A stretch of 5,127 nt of DNA. Origin: an uncultured Slackia sp. GTDB taxonomy: Bacteria; Actinomycetota; Coriobacteriia; Coriobacteriales; Eggerthellaceae. The notes below the pieces were generated by a model. The model made no database searches and was not told the origin of the DNA. It worked only from the letters and a program-made list of their open reading frames with translations. The stretch covers positions 1 to 5,127 of the forward strand of contig USEQ01000113.1 in assembly GCA_900553655.1 (NCBI GenBank). The letters run 5' to 3'. Below are positions 1 to 5,127 of the stretch, one piece after another (the first letter of the stretch is position 1; every line of letters begins with the position of its first letter). A program made the position numbers and the translations under genes.

Positions 1-1
1 A

Positions 2-1477
2 TCCCATGTTTCGTTCACCTATCCGCAGGCCGCACGCGCCGTTCTCACCGATTTGTCCGCCGCCTTCGCACAAGGCTGGACCGCCATCGTAGGCGATAAC
101 GGATGCGGCAAGACCACGCTCGCCCGCATCGCCTGCGGCTTGGAAACACCCGACAAAGGCAGCATTTCAGCACGCCTTTCCTTCGCATATTGCGAGCAAG
201 ACCCGCGTATCGAGCCCTCGCTGCTGTACGATTTCGCATGCGATTTCTCCCCCGAGGCAACACGCTTGCGCACCGCCCTTGAAATTCCCGACGACGCCCT
301 TTGGCGCTTCGGTTCGCTCAGCGGCGGCGAACAGAAGAAAATCCAGATCGCCGCGGCGCTTTGGAGCAGCCCTTCGCTCCTTGTCCTCGACGAGCCCACC
401 AACCACGTCGATGCGACCTGCCGCGAACGCATCCTCGAGGCGCTGCAAGCGTTTTCGGGCATAGGCATCGTCATCTCGCACGACCGCCGCCTGATAGGCT
501 CTCTTCCGAATCAATGTCTTTGCTTTGAGAACGGACATTTCGTCATGAGGCCTGGAACCTACGACAACGCCTCGGAACAGCGCAAACGGGAGCTTCTTTG
601 CTCGCAGCGCGCCAATGAGAAAGCGAGAAAAACCGTCGCGGCATTGCAGCGCGAACATATCCGCCGCGCAGAAGAGGCGTCCAGGACGGCGAAACGCCGC
701 AGCGGCCGCACACTCGACAAGCATGATTCCGACGGACGCGAAAAACGACGGCTGGCGGTATACACGGGCCAGGACGGAAAAGCCGGGGCGCTCGCAAACG
801 CAATGAGCGGGCGGCTTGAGCGAGCTCGAGCAGACCTTTCCCGTACACGCACGGAAAAACGCTACGACGGAGACATAGCCTTCGGCATGCAGCCCCACCC
901 GCGCAAAACCCTGCTGCGCGTAGACGAGGCATCGATAACATGCGGGCCGCAGGCGAAGCTGCACGTACCCCGGTTCCACGTGGACAATACGGACCACGTG
1001 GGAATCAGCGGGAAAAACGGAAGCGGCAAAACGACGCTGATGAAATACCTGATCAGCCGCATTGATTCCGATATCCCCGCCCTATTCGTGCCTCAAGAAT
1101 ACACGCCCGACGAAGCGTACCGGCTCGTACGCAGAGTGCGCAAGGAATCCCCCGAGATAAAGGGGCGCATCCTCTCCATTGTCGCCCGCCTCAATTCAAA
1201 CCCCGATCGCATCCTCAAAGGCGAGCAGACCAGCCCAGGAGAGCTGAGAAAGCTCGCTATAGCTTGCGGCATCGTCGACGGCATCGCGCTCATTGCGGCG
1301 GACGAGCCCACCAACCATCTTGACATCCACTCCATTGAAGCGCTCGAACGGGCGCTGGCGCAGTACCCCGGAGCGGTCGTTGCCGTAAGCCACGACGAGC
1401 GCTTCCTGGAGACGGTATGCACAAGACGCATTCATATCGAACGCGAAGGGGACGAGTCGCGCTGCCATATTTCCTGA
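2..1477 (+). CDS. ABC-F family ATPase with two ABC domains, 5' end cut off by the window edge
   Basis: The reading frame is open from base 2 (first codons S-H-V-S-F-T-Y-P, a typical ABC-F opening strand), so the true start lies only a few codons outside the window; the TTG at 53 is internal, being inside the first beta-sheet. 491 codons are visible. Domain 1 has Walker A GDNGCGKTT (codons 31-39), signature LSGGE (106-110), Walker B LLVLDEPTNHVD (126-137) and switch SHD. A basic, charged linker follows (about 189-302). Domain 2 has Walker A GKNGSGKTT (337-345), a variant signature SPGEL (411-415), DEPTNHLD (434-441) and VSHDERF. No membrane segment is present, so this is a soluble ABC-F protein and not a transporter. 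The family acts at the ribosomal E site through the linker; some members protect against antibiotics and others assist translation. The SPGE signature in domain 2 marks a subgroup I recall from other bacteria but whose function I cannot name. Resistance is possible but unproven. The gene converges on the next ABC-F gene. Confidence 0.93.
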   Translation, partial: SHVSFTYPQAARAVLTDLSAAFAQGWTAIVGDNGCGKTTLARIACGLETPDKGSISARLSFAYCEQDPRIEPSLLYDFACDFSPEATRLRTALEIPDDALWRFGSLSGGEQKKIQIAAALWSSPSLLVLDEPTNHVDATCRERILEALQAFSGIGIVISHDRRLIGSLPNQCLCFENGHFVMRPGTYDNASEQRKRELLCSQRANEKARKTVAALQREHIRRAEEASRTAKRRSGRTLDKHDSDGREKRRLAVYTGQDGKAGALANAMSGRLERARADLSRTRTEKRYDGDIAFGMQPHPRKTLLRVDEASITCGPQAKLHVPRFHVDNTDHVGISGKNGSGKTTLMKYLISRIDSDIPALFVPQEYTPDEAYRLVRRVRKESPEIKGRILSIVARLNSNPDRILKGEQTSPGELRKLAIACGIVDGIALIAADEPTNHLDIHSIEALERALAQYPGAVVAVSHDERFLETVCTRRIHIEREGDESRCHIS

Positions 1478-1482
1478 AACAT

Positions 1483-1523
1483 CGCCTGGGCGACGGATTC
1501 GACGCCGCGCCCAGGCCCAGGCG
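1483..1523 (+). terminator. GC-rich hairpin just after the first ABC-F gene, possible terminator
   Basis: Six bases after the stop codon, GCCTGGGCG (1484-1492) pairs perfectly with CGCCCAGGC (1508-1516) across a 15-base loop. A competing pairing exists between CGCCTGGG (1483-1490) and CCCAGGCG (1516-1523). Position directly after the stop suggests a role in 3'-end formation. No run of T follows, so it is not a canonical intrinsic terminator; it could be a factor-assisted terminator or a 3'-end stabilising hairpin. Confidence 0.35.
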
Positions 1524-1660
1524 TCAGCCCCTGTGCGTATCCGGGCGTCGCCCTCGGTTCGCGTCGTGTCAAGCACCCCAGGCAGCGGCTTCTTATCTGC
1601 AGGTTCTTAGCAAACCCGCAAGCTCCTTGTTTTCACGGAGCGCCGAGTCCTCGCAGACGC

Positions 1661-1872
1661 AAAATGCACGAAACGGCTCCCCGACACTCGCAAAACTCAC
1701 GAAACGTATCAAATACCCTTCAAGATCAGGGCAACATGCGCTTCCAATCCCAAAATTACTGGACAGAATATGCGTTAGTGTAGATTATCTTGCATGAATT
1801 GCCCAGGAAGCGACATCCGATTGATACGTTTCGTGCAATATGCGAGTGCCAGAACGTGTTTTGGCGCATTTT
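1661..1872. repeat. Long imperfect inverted repeat with perfect 15-bp core
   Basis: The core CACGAAACGTATCAA (1698-1712) is repeated exactly in reverse complement at 1821-1835. The symmetry continues outward in register: TCGCA (1688-1692) matches 1841-1845, and AAAATGC (1661-1667) matches 1866-1872. Ungapped comparison of 1661-1712 with the complement of 1821-1872 gives 38 matches in 52 positions by hand count. Inward, GGGCAA then CATGC (1729-1739) matches the complement of 1793-1804 with a two-base gap. About 52 bases remain as the centre. No target-site duplication was seen at the ends and there is no transposase, so a mobile-element origin is only one possibility; paired operators, or two diverged inverted copies of one regulatory region, are others. 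Confidence 0.75.
1760..1788 (+). promoter_or_regulatory. Possible sigma-70-type promoter in the centre of the inverted repeat
   Basis: TGGACA (1760-1765, five of six to the -35 consensus) is followed after 17 bases by GATTAT (1783-1788, four of six to the -10 consensus). The predicted start of transcription is near 1795. No convincing gene lies downstream on the plus strand: transcription would run through a 26-codon ORF (1794-1874) and then antisense to the 3' end of the Uup-like gene. It may drive a small or antisense RNA, or be a chance match in an AT-richer stretch. Confidence 0.3.
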
Positions 1873-1922
1873 AACCCGCAGACACCCTAAGCCTCGGCTT
1901 CTCCGGCAAAAGACACGACTCG

Positions 1923-3758
1923 CTACTCCACGCCGAGCGCATCGGCAAGCTCGAGCCACTCGTCTTCGAGCGCCTCTTTCGCCGAGCGCAACTCATCGAG
2001 CTCCGCCTGCAGCTCGCCCAAACGCACGAAATCGGTGGGATCGGCGCCGTCCATCTCGGCCTGCTTGTCCTCCACCTTGCGAGCAGCCGTACCCATTTTC
2101 TTATTAAGGCTTGCCAAGCGCTTTTTCATCTCGCGCAATTCCGCGTTGGTGTAGCCAGAATCGGAAGCCTTCGAAGAAGCGCCCTGCTGAGCCTGGGCCG
2201 CCGCTCCCTGCCCCGTCACGTCGGCGAACGTTCGCCCGGATGCCGCGGACCGATTGCGCTCGTCAAGCAGCTCGAGATATTCGTCAACGCCGCGCGGGCA
2301 ATGGCGAAGCTTGCCGCCTACGAGCGCATACTGATCGTCGGTGACGCGCTCCATGAGATAGCGGTCGTGCGTCACCATGACAAGCGTGCCCGCCCAGGTG
2401 TCCAGCAAGTCCTCGAGCACCGCAAGCATGTCGGTATCGAGGTCGTTTCCCGGCTCGTCGAGAATGAGCACGTTCGGCTCGTCCAAAAGGATGAGCAGAA
2501 GCTGCAACCTGCGCTTCTGGCCGCCCGACAAATCGCAGATGCGCGTGTACAGGTGGCGGGACGAAAAGCCCAGGCGCTCAAGGAGCTTCGCCGGCGTGGT
2601 CTCCTTGCCGTCGAGCACGACGCGCGTGCGATAGCGCGAAAGTACTTCCGTCACGCGATACTTGCTCATTTCCTCGAGCTCGTCCAAGCGCTGGGAAAGC
2701 ACGGCGAATTTGACCGTTTTGCCTATTTTCACGAATCCGGAAGTGGGCTTGAGCGCGCCCTGGATGATCTTGAGCAACGTGGTCTTGCCGGCGCCGTTTT
2801 CGCCAAGCACGCCGATGCGGTCGCCCGGCCCGATGATCCAGTCCACATTGTCGAGCACCGTGCGGTCCCCGAAACGCTCGGTCACGCGAGTCAGCTCCAC
2901 GCACTGCTTGCCCAGGCGCTGCATGGCCATAGCCCGCAGCTCGAGCGTGTTACGCACGGGCGGCTCTTCGGCGATGAGCTCCTGAGCCAGCGCCATATGG
3001 AATTTCGGCTTGGTGGAACGGGCGCGCGCGCCGCGGGAAAGCCATGCGAGCTCTTTGCGCATGAGGTTCTTGCGCTTCTGCTCGGTTACCTGCGCTACGC
3101 GGTCGCGTTCCACGCGCTGCAAAACGTAGGCGGAATATCCGCCCTCGAACGGATCGACCAGGCCGTCGTGCACCTCCCACATGGCATTGGCCACCTCATC
3201 GAGGAACCAGCGATCGTGCGTGACCGTCAAAAGCGCTCCGGTACCCTTCGGCCAACGACGGTTCAAATACGCCGCAAGCCATGCAATAGCGTGCATGTCC
3301 AGGTGGTTTGTCGGCTCGTCGAGCATGAGCACGTCCCAATCGCCCACGAGAAGACGAGCAAGGTCCACGCGACGACGCTGACCGCCCGAAAGCGTCTTCA
3401 CCTTGGCATCCCATGCGATATCCGCAATCAGCGCTGAAATAACCTCGCGCACGCGCGGATCGCCAGCCCAGACGTATTCGGGGGTGTCCCCCACCACCGC
3501 GTATTCGACGCTCGCTTCGTCTTCGAGCGAATCGCGCTGACCAAGCATGCCGATGCGCAGGCCGCGCGTATGACGAACCAGACCGTCGTCGGGCTCGACC
3601 AGGCCCGCCAGCACGCCGAGCAGCGTGGATTTGCCGTCACCGTTTTGGCCCACGATGCCTATGCGATCGCCTTCATGGACGCCGAGCGTCACGTTGTCGA
3701 GAACCGTTTTCGCCGGATATTCAAGATGGATGCCTTCGCACCCGAACAGAAATGCCAC
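1923..3758 (-). CDS. Uup-type ABC-F family ATPase with C-terminal coiled coil
   Basis: This is a 611-residue soluble protein of two ABC domains when started at the GTG at 3758, which gives MAFLFGCEGIHLEYP at the N-terminus. Domain 1: Walker A GQNGDGKST (37-45), signature LSGGQ (123-127), LMLDEPTNHLD (144-154), VTHDRWF. Basic linker at about 217-255, including the stretch LSRGARARSTKPKFHM, which matches the Uup pattern. Domain 2: Walker A GENGAGKTT (319-327), LSGGQ (410-414), VLILDEPGNDLD (430-441), VTHDRY. A low-complexity Ala/Ser/Gln spacer (about 505-533) leads to a heptad-like charged helix pair (about 538-606), as in Uup, whose C-terminal domain binds nucleic acid. Length is close to E. 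coli Uup (about 635). Family role: an ATPase acting on ribosomes, also linked to precise transposon excision in E. coli. The longer frame to ATG 3815 is rejected because it has no Shine-Dalgarno sequence and its start overlaps a promoter -10. Orthology to uup is likely but not proven, so no symbol is given. Confidence 0.93.
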   Translation of the reverse strand: MAFLFGCEGIHLEYPAKTVLDNVTLGVHEGDRIGIVGQNGDGKSTLLGVLAGLVEPDDGLVRHTRGLRIGMLGQRDSLEDEASVEYAVVGDTPEYVWAGDPRVREVISALIADIAWDAKVKTLSGGQRRRVDLARLLVGDWDVLMLDEPTNHLDMHAIAWLAAYLNRRWPKGTGALLTVTHDRWFLDEVANAMWEVHDGLVDPFEGGYSAYVLQRVERDRVAQVTEQKRKNLMRKELAWLSRGARARSTKPKFHMALAQELIAEEPPVRNTLELRAMAMQRLGKQCVELTRVTERFGDRTVLDNVDWIIGPGDRIGVLGENGAGKTTLLKIIQGALKPTSGFVKIGKTVKFAVLSQRLDELEEMSKYRVTEVLSRYRTRVVLDGKETTPAKLLERLGFSSRHLYTRICDLSGGQKRRLQLLLILLDEPNVLILDEPGNDLDTDMLAVLEDLLDTWAGTLVMVTHDRYLMERVTDDQYALVGGKLRHCPRGVDEYLELLDERNRSAASGRTFADVTGQGAAAQAQQGASSKASDSGYTNAELREMKKRLASLNKKMGTAARKVEDKQAEMDGADPTDFVRLGELQAELDELRSAKEALEDEWLELADALGVE

Positions 3759-3813
3759 GTACTTCGCCTGCCTCGTATATCGAAATTGCGTTGAATCAAT
3801 GATGTATCCAGCC

Positions 3814-3822
3814 ATTGTACCA
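3814..3822 (-). promoter_or_regulatory. Extended -10 promoter of the Uup-like ABC-F gene
   Basis: On the minus strand the sequence reads TGGTACAAT: TG, one base, then TACAAT, five of six to TATAAT, which is an extended -10 element. Such elements can work with a poor -35, and none is obvious at 17 bases upstream, where an ACGAAACG octamer (3836-3843) sits instead. Transcription would start near 3807, giving a leader of about 49 bases to the GTG at 3758. The -10 box overlaps the ATG at 3815, so an RNA from this promoter could not be translated from that ATG. Confidence 0.55.
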
Positions 3823-3928
3823 GGCTCGGCGCGTTCGTTTCGTCACCTTGCTGCCGTCTTTGTCACCAAGCCGCTACCCGCCCGTCAAGCTCGGGACAGC
3901 GCGATCGGTCATATTGGAAGGAGAATTC

Positions 3929-3935
3929 AAGGAGG
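3929..3935 (+). promoter_or_regulatory. Strong ribosome binding site for the glycosyltransferase gene
   Basis: AAGGAGG lies six bases before the ATG at 3942 and fixes that start. A second purine-rich motif, GGAAGGAG, sits just upstream (3916-3923) but has no start codon at suitable spacing after it, so it is probably inert or an accessory ribosome standby motif. A clear promoter for this gene was not found; CATATT at 3910-3915 is a weak -10 candidate without a -35. Confidence 0.8.
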
Positions 3936-3941
3936 AACGCC

Positions 3942-4715
3942 ATGAGAAGAGCCGCCTACACCAACGACATCTCGAAACCGCCCATCGTGCTTCGCGTTCT
4001 GGGGAGCATCGTCAAATGGGCGCTCATCGCCCTGCTTGCGGGCCTTGTGGCGGCAGCAGCGTATTTCGTCGTGCGAGGATACGCGCTCTATAACAACGCC
4101 GCGCAGGAGAAAAGCGTCGCGGACATGGTTACAGACATCGAGTCGCGCGCCGGCTTCACGCCGCTCGAGGAGCTCCCCGAGACATACCTGGCGGCAGTCG
4201 TATCCGTCGAAGACCACCGTTTCTACCAACACCCCGGATTCGACGCGCTCGCTACAGGCCGTGCGCTGTTCAACGACTTGCGGGCAGGAGCGATCGTCGA
4301 AGGCGGCTCGACCATCACGCAGCAGCTGGCGAAAAACGAGTTCTTCTCCCAGGAGCAAGTCGTGGAGCGAAAGATCGCGGAGGTGTTCATGGCATTTGAT
4401 ATCGAACGCGCCCTGGGCAAAGACCGTATTTTAGAGCTCTACGTGAATTCAATCTATTTCGGCGAAGGCCTCTATGGCATCGGCCCGGCCTGTCAAGGAT
4501 ACCTGGGCAAGGCACCCGGCGCCATGAACGACTGGGAAAGCACCATGCTTGCCGGCACGCCGAATGCCCCCAGCGTCTACGCCCCCACTCAGAACTACGA
4601 CCTGGCATGCCAGCGTCAGGCGCAGGTGTTGGAGCGCATGGTGAAATACCGCGCAATCACACAGGAAGATGCGAACGCCGTAGCGGCCCAGGCAAACGAA
4701 TCGCCCTGGGCGTAG
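3942..4715 (+). CDS. Monofunctional peptidoglycan glycosyltransferase (GT51 family)
   Basis: The 257-residue protein polymerises lipid II into glycan strands on the outer face of the cytoplasmic membrane. A short basic N-terminus is followed by one membrane anchor (about 22-45, rich in Ala, Leu and Val), then a single GT51 domain. Family motifs in order: VEDHRF with the catalytic Glu at 90 and a downstream HPG; GGSTITQQLAKN (121-132); RKIAE (143-147) with the second key Glu at 147; KDRILELYVN (160-169); and the GIGPACQGYLGK region (179-190). The protein ends about 60 residues later with no penicillin-binding transpeptidase domain, so it is monofunctional like MtgA or the Gram-positive SgtB type and depends on other enzymes for cross-linking. 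Size is normal for that class, so it is not a truncated bifunctional PBP. The start is set by AAGGAGG six bases upstream. It diverges from the Uup-like gene and is followed 42 bases later by a dehydrogenase gene in the same direction. I give no symbol because several unrelated names are used for this class. Confidence 0.93.
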   Translation: MRRAAYTNDISKPPIVLRVLGSIVKWALIALLAGLVAAAAYFVVRGYALYNNAAQEKSVADMVTDIESRAGFTPLEELPETYLAAVVSVEDHRFYQHPGFDALATGRALFNDLRAGAIVEGGSTITQQLAKNEFFSQEQVVERKIAEVFMAFDIERALGKDRILELYVNSIYFGEGLYGIGPACQGYLGKAPGAMNDWESTMLAGTPNAPSVYAPTQNYDLACQRQAQVLERMVKYRAITQEDANAVAAQANESPWA

Positions 4716-4724
4716 AACGAGAAC

Positions 4725-4730
4725 TATAAT
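4725..4730 (+). promoter_or_regulatory. Perfect TATAAT box before the aldehyde dehydrogenase gene
   Basis: TATAAT lies nine bases after the stop codon of the glycosyltransferase and predicts a transcript start near 4737, just before the Shine-Dalgarno sequence. No good -35 hexamer is found 16-19 bases upstream and there is no extended TG, so it may be weak or activator-dependent. If used, it would let the dehydrogenase be expressed apart from the glycosyltransferase. Confidence 0.4.
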
Positions 4731-4743
4731 GCTGTCAAACGGC

Positions 4744-4750
4744 AAGGAGG
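4744..4750 (+). promoter_or_regulatory. Ribosome binding site of the aldehyde dehydrogenase gene
   Basis: AAGGAGG is followed by seven bases and the ATG at 4758. This spacing decides the start of the partial gene at the right edge. Confidence 0.8.
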
Positions 4751-4757
4751 AGCAGCT

Positions 4758-5127
4758 ATGGACACCAAAGCCATCGTGAGGCAACAACGTGCCTACTTCG
4801 ACACGGGAGAAACCTTGAACGTGGATGCACGTATAGACGCGCTCTGTCGGCTTCGTGCCGAAATCAAGCGCTCGGAACGCCGCATCATCGACGCCCTTGC
4901 CTTTGACCTGGGAAAATCATCGCAGGAAAGCTACATGTGCGAAATAGGGCTCGTACTTTCCGAGCTTCGCCACCACATAGCGCACATACGGGAATGGGCC
5001 GCGCCGAAGCGCGTACGCACCGATGTGGGCAACTTTCCTGCACGCAGCTTCACCATAGCCGAGCCGTATGGCGTCGTGTTGGTCATGGCTCCTTGGAACT
5101 ATCCCTTCATGCTCTGCATGGAGCCGC
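4758..5127 (+). CDS. Class 3 type aldehyde dehydrogenase, N-terminal part, cut off by the window edge
   Basis: The frame opens with ATG at 4758 (MDTKAIVRQQRAYF) and stays open to the window end, giving 123 complete codons of a protein that is usually about 450-480 residues. The N-terminal helices (about 1-80) carry the pattern of class 3 aldehyde dehydrogenases: repeated Arg/Glu helices, a DLGK motif at 50-53, then EW and PKRV. The stretch AEPYGVVLVMAPWNYPF (101-117) is the family hallmark; the Asn at 114 belongs to the oxyanion hole that holds the substrate during catalysis. The catalytic Cys and Glu lie beyond the edge. The family oxidises aliphatic or aromatic aldehydes to acids with NAD(P)+. 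Substrate cannot be told from this part. It starts 42 bases after the glycosyltransferase with its own Shine-Dalgarno and a TATAAT box, so it may be co-transcribed, separately transcribed, or both. No frameshift is seen in the visible part. Confidence 0.92.
   Translation, partial: MDTKAIVRQQRAYFDTGETLNVDARIDALCRLRAEIKRSERRIIDALAFDLGKSSQESYMCEIGLVLSELRHHIAHIREWAAPKRVRTDVGNFPARSFTIAEPYGVVLVMAPWNYPFMLCMEP

Larger units (their letters stand above)
1478..1922. other. 445-base non-coding interval between convergent gene ends
   Basis: No open frame here has a ribosome binding site and a protein-like composition. The frame spanning 1417-1797 begins inside the ABC-F gene and encodes an Arg/Ser/Pro-rich shadow. 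Contents seen: a GC-rich hairpin at 1483-1523, a long imperfect inverted repeat at 1661-1872, a possible plus-strand promoter at 1760-1788, and a 26-codon ORF at 1794-1874. The part from about 1690 to 1875 is visibly richer in A and T than the flanking genes. No intrinsic terminator with a T tract was found for the minus-strand gene that ends at 1923. No tRNA-like cloverleaf or known riboswitch was recognised. The stretch 1524-1660 shows only weak short hairpins. Confidence 0.7.

Noticed and set aside
53..55. TTG as the start of the first ABC-F gene
   Set aside because: The frame stays open to base 2 and the upstream codons encode the conserved first strand of the ABC domain, so the TTG is an internal Leu codon.
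167..997. Minus-strand open frame of 276 codons opposite the first ABC-F gene
   Set aside because: Antisense shadow with no ribosome binding site and no recognisable domain; the plus-strand frame has complete ABC motifs.
1606..1645. Small hairpins (for example GCTCC with GGAGC at 1621-1641)
   Set aside because: Stems of about five to seven pairs with mismatches and no T tract are expected by chance in this composition.
1417..1797. 126-codon plus-strand frame leading out of the first ABC-F gene
   Set aside because: It starts inside the ABC-F coding region in another frame, has no Shine-Dalgarno sequence and encodes low-complexity Arg/Ser/Pro-rich sequence.
1688..1845. Repeat as a CRISPR array or transposon with terminal repeats
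   Set aside because: Only two inverted copies exist, with no regular spacers, no cas genes, no transposase and no target-site duplication visible.
1888..1899. Short palindrome AAGCCTCGGCTT as a terminator for the Uup-like gene
   Set aside because: The loop would be only two bases and no T tract follows on the minus strand.
2301..3437. Long plus-strand open frame (378 codons) opposite the Uup-like gene
   Set aside because: It is the antisense shadow of a high-GC coding gene whose sense frame carries all ABC-F motifs. Its product is His/Ala/Arg-rich with no recognisable domain and no ribosome binding site.

Overview
The window is G+C-rich DNA with dense genes and strong AGGAGG-type ribosome binding sites. 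Protein style (a Uup-like ABC-F starting at GTG, a monofunctional GT51 enzyme, a class 3 aldehyde dehydrogenase) together with the base composition suggests a high-GC Gram-positive bacterium, possibly an actinobacterium of the class Coriobacteriia. That placement is inferred from general resemblance; the sequence holds no marker gene that would prove it.

Layout from left to right. (1) The window opens inside a plus-strand gene for an ABC-F ATPase with two nucleotide-binding domains; only its first few codons are missing, and it ends at 1477. (2) Bases 1478-1922 hold no convincing gene. They lie between the 3' ends of two convergent genes and contain a long imperfect inverted repeat (1661-1740 against 1792-1872) with a perfect 15-bp core, around a possible sigma-70-type promoter. 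(3) A second ABC-F ATPase, of Uup type with a C-terminal coiled coil, lies on the minus strand (1923-3758). Its most likely start is a GTG at 3758, because an extended -10 promoter overlaps the longer ATG start at 3815. (4) Diverging from it on the plus strand is a membrane-anchored monofunctional peptidoglycan glycosyltransferase (3942-4715). (5) After 42 bases, and with its own -10-like box and Shine-Dalgarno sequence, a class 3 aldehyde dehydrogenase begins at 4758 and runs off the right edge.

The genes do not form one operon. The two ABC-F proteins are likely soluble, ribosome- or nucleic-acid-associated ATPases; the first could be a ribosome protection factor or a housekeeping translation factor, and the sequence does not decide between these. 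The glycosyltransferase acts outside the membrane on lipid II, and the aldehyde dehydrogenase is cytoplasmic or membrane-associated. There is no sign of a new multigene system. The least explained part is the non-coding interval 1478-1922: the octamer ACGAAACG occurs four times in the whole window, always between genes, three times in the inverted repeat and once at the -35 position of the Uup-like gene's promoter.
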